Source: Colletes latitarsis
Lineage: Eukaryota; Arthropoda; Insecta; Hymenoptera; Colletidae
DNA length: 64,000 nucleotides
NCBI RefSeq assembly: GCF_051014445.1
Contig: NW_027488369.1
Span: 12,418,001 to 12,482,000, forward strand
Direction: 5' to 3'
Positions 62,301-64,000 of the stretch are shown piece by piece; within the stretch, counting starts at the first letter, position 1, and each line of letters starts with the position of its first letter. The notes beneath the pieces are model-generated. The model saw nothing but the letters and a program-made list of their open reading frames with translations. It was not told the origin of the DNA and searched no databases. A program made the translations under genes and the position numbers.

Positions 62301-64000
62301 CTCTAAAATATTGAGCGAAACCAGGTTTAATGGACTGTTTCAGTGACGTACCACACTACTTCGTGATGCAATCCAGAAACAGCCCAGGATCTAGCCATGA
62401 AGTATGAGAAATATGCGAAAGTATGGGCCTGATGAGGGCAAATCCTAGACTTAGCCCAAACCTAACATGCGTTATCCTCTAAAATATTTATCAAGACCAG
62501 GTTTAATTGAATGTTTCAGTGTGGTAACACATTACTACGTGAACCAAACCAGAAAAAACCCAGGATCCGTTCAACAAGTATGTTAAAACTGCGACAGTAT
62601 GACCCTGATGAGGGCAAATCCCAGGCCTAACCTAGACCTAACATGCGTTGTCCTCTAGAATATTGATGGAAACCAGGTTTAATTGACTGTTTCAGTGTTG
62701 TACTTCATCACTACGTGATGCAATCCAGAAAAAGCCCAGGATCTAGCCATCAAGTATGAGAAATATGCGAAAGAATGAGCCTGATGGGAGCAAATCCCAG
62801 ACCTAACCTAGACCTAACATGAATTATTCTCTAAAATATTGATCAAAACCAGGTTTATTTGACTGTTTCAGTGTGGTACCACATTACTACGTGATCCAAT
62901 CCAGAAATAGCCCAGGATCTAGCCATGAAGTATGAGAAATATGCGAAAGTATGAGCCTGATGAGGGCAAATCCTAGACCTAACCCAGACCTAACATGCGT
63001 TATCCTCTAAAATATTTATCAAGACCAGGTTTAATTGAATGTTTCAGTGTGGTACCACTTTACTACGTGATCCAATCCAGAAATAGCCCAGGATCTAGCC
63101 ATGAAGTATGAGAAATATGCGAAAGTAAGAGCCTGATGAGGGCAAATCCTAGACCTATCCCAGACCTAACTTGCGTTATACTCTAAAATATTGATCGAAA
63201 TCAGGTTTAATTGACAGTTTCAGCGTGGTACCACATTACTACGTGATGCAATCCAGAAACAGCCCAGGATCTAGCCATGAAGTATGAGCAATATGCGAAA
63301 GTATGAGCCTGATGAGGGCAAATCCTAAACCTAACCCAGACCTAACATGCGTTATCCTCTAAAATGTTTATCAAGACCAGGTTTAATTGATTGTTTCAGT
63401 GTGGTCCCACATTACTACGTGATCCAAATCAGAAAAAACCCAGGATCTGTTCTACATGTAGGAGAAATATGCGAAAGAATGAGCCTGATGAGAGCAAATC
63501 CCAGACCTAACCTAGACCTAACATGAATTATTCTCTAAAATATTGATCGAAACCAGGATTAATTGACTGTTTCAGTGTGGTCCCACATTACTACGTGATC
63601 CAAACCAGAAAAAACCCAGGATCCGTTCAGCAAGTATGTGAAGAATGCGAAGGTATGAGTCTGATGAGTGAAAATCCCAGGCCTAACCTAGACCTAACAT
63701 GAATTATTCTCTAAAATATTGATCGAAACCAGATTTAATTGAATGTTTCAGTGTGGTACCATATTACTACGTGATCAAAACCAGAAAAAACCCAGGATCC
63801 GTTCAACAAGTATGTGAAGAATGCGGAAGTATGAGTCTGATCAGTGAAAATCTCAGGCCTTACCTAGACCTAACATGCGTTGTCCTCTAAAATATTGATG
63901 GAAACCAGGTTTAATTGACTGTTTCAGTATGGTACTACATTACTACGTGATGCAATCCAGAAAAAGCCCAGGATCTAGCCATCAAGTATGAGAAATATGC
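59309..64000 (+). repeat. Right-end mosaic built from earlier units
   Basis: Pieces recur at several registers. 58260-58838 matches 61781-62359 (3521 bp, 20 monomers). 59215-59775 matches 62384-62944 (3169 bp, 18 monomers). About 60010-60460 matches 55610-56060 (4400 bp, 25 monomers), and 60600-61100 matches 56024-56524 (4576 bp, 26 monomers). The window ends inside a B-type monomer starting at 63904. No non-satellite sequence and no array edge are reached. Confidence 0.8.

Larger units (their letters stand above)
1..64000 (+). repeat. 176-bp satellite DNA array filling the window
   Basis: Every part of the window reads as the same monomer, recognisable by ACCAGGTTTAAT at its start, GTGGTACCAC about 26 bases in, CCAGGATC near 65 and TGCGTTATCCTCTAAAATATT near its end. 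Starts fall at 1, 177, 353, 529, 705 and 880; the last is at 63904, giving about 363 full copies plus a partial one. Most are 176 bp; a common subtype with GAAAATAACCC is 177 bp. All copies point the same way, with no inversion, insertion or unique sequence seen. Arrays like this are typical of centromeric or pericentromeric heterochromatin in eukaryotes; that location is inference. The family is not one I recognise. Monomers differ from each other by roughly 10-20% by eye, except within recent duplications. Confidence 0.98.

Noticed and set aside
1..64000. CRISPR array
   Set aside because: The repeats are directly adjacent 176-bp units of variable sequence with no unique spacers, and no cas-like gene is present.
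1..64000. Alpha-satellite or the Arabidopsis/Brassica 176-180 bp centromere repeats
   Set aside because: The lengths are similar, but the monomer sequence does not resemble what I recall of those families. I could not run a search, so identity with another published satellite remains open.

Overview
The whole 64 kb window is one uninterrupted tandem array of a satellite DNA with a 176-bp monomer. All copies are head-to-tail on the same strand. There are about 363 full monomers plus a partial one at the right edge. I see no gene, RNA gene, transposon, CRISPR array, promoter or single-copy stretch. The many 60-90 codon open frames are products of the repeat: the monomer is 2 mod 3 in length, and the same CCTCTAAAA element is read as sense codons where a frame opens and as the TAA stop one monomer later. 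I therefore annotate no CDS.

A megabase-style array of nucleosome-sized monomers points to a eukaryotic nuclear genome, most plausibly centromeric or pericentromeric heterochromatin. I do not recognise the satellite family and will not name a species. The reference monomer is about 41% GC (73 of 176 by hand count). It keeps several CpGs and carries a 12-16 bp palindrome around a KpnI-type GGTACC core, a short A-tract, and an internal 11-bp direct repeat. No canonical CENP-B box was seen.

Two monomer lineages are interleaved. Type A has GTTCAACAAGTATGTGAA in its middle; type B has TAGCCATCAAGTATGAGAAA. The first eight monomers alternate A-B strictly (1-1407); afterwards the order is irregular. 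A/B hybrid monomers occur at several places.

Layout: 1-4403, two copies of an 11-12 monomer block. 3711-13285, a 28-monomer unit (period 4934 bp) tandemly duplicated, the second copy lacking one monomer. 13286-34514, an older mosaic with short-range 2-, 6-, 7-, 8- and 9-monomer duplications, and three monomers shortened by 11, 11 and 15 bp. 34515-40146, two almost identical 16-monomer units of exactly 2816 bp. 40620-50427, a 29-monomer unit (5109 bp) duplicated almost perfectly. 52445-57374, a 14-monomer unit (2465 bp) duplicated. 57375-64000, a mosaic built from pieces of the preceding unit. A four-monomer cassette recurs eight times between 23 and 50 kb.

The array therefore evolves by repeated local amplification of multimers of different size rather than by one fixed higher-order repeat. 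The main points of interest are this pattern, the palindrome whose arms stay constant while its centre varies, and the inter-lineage recombinant monomers. Identities are by-eye counts, not alignments.
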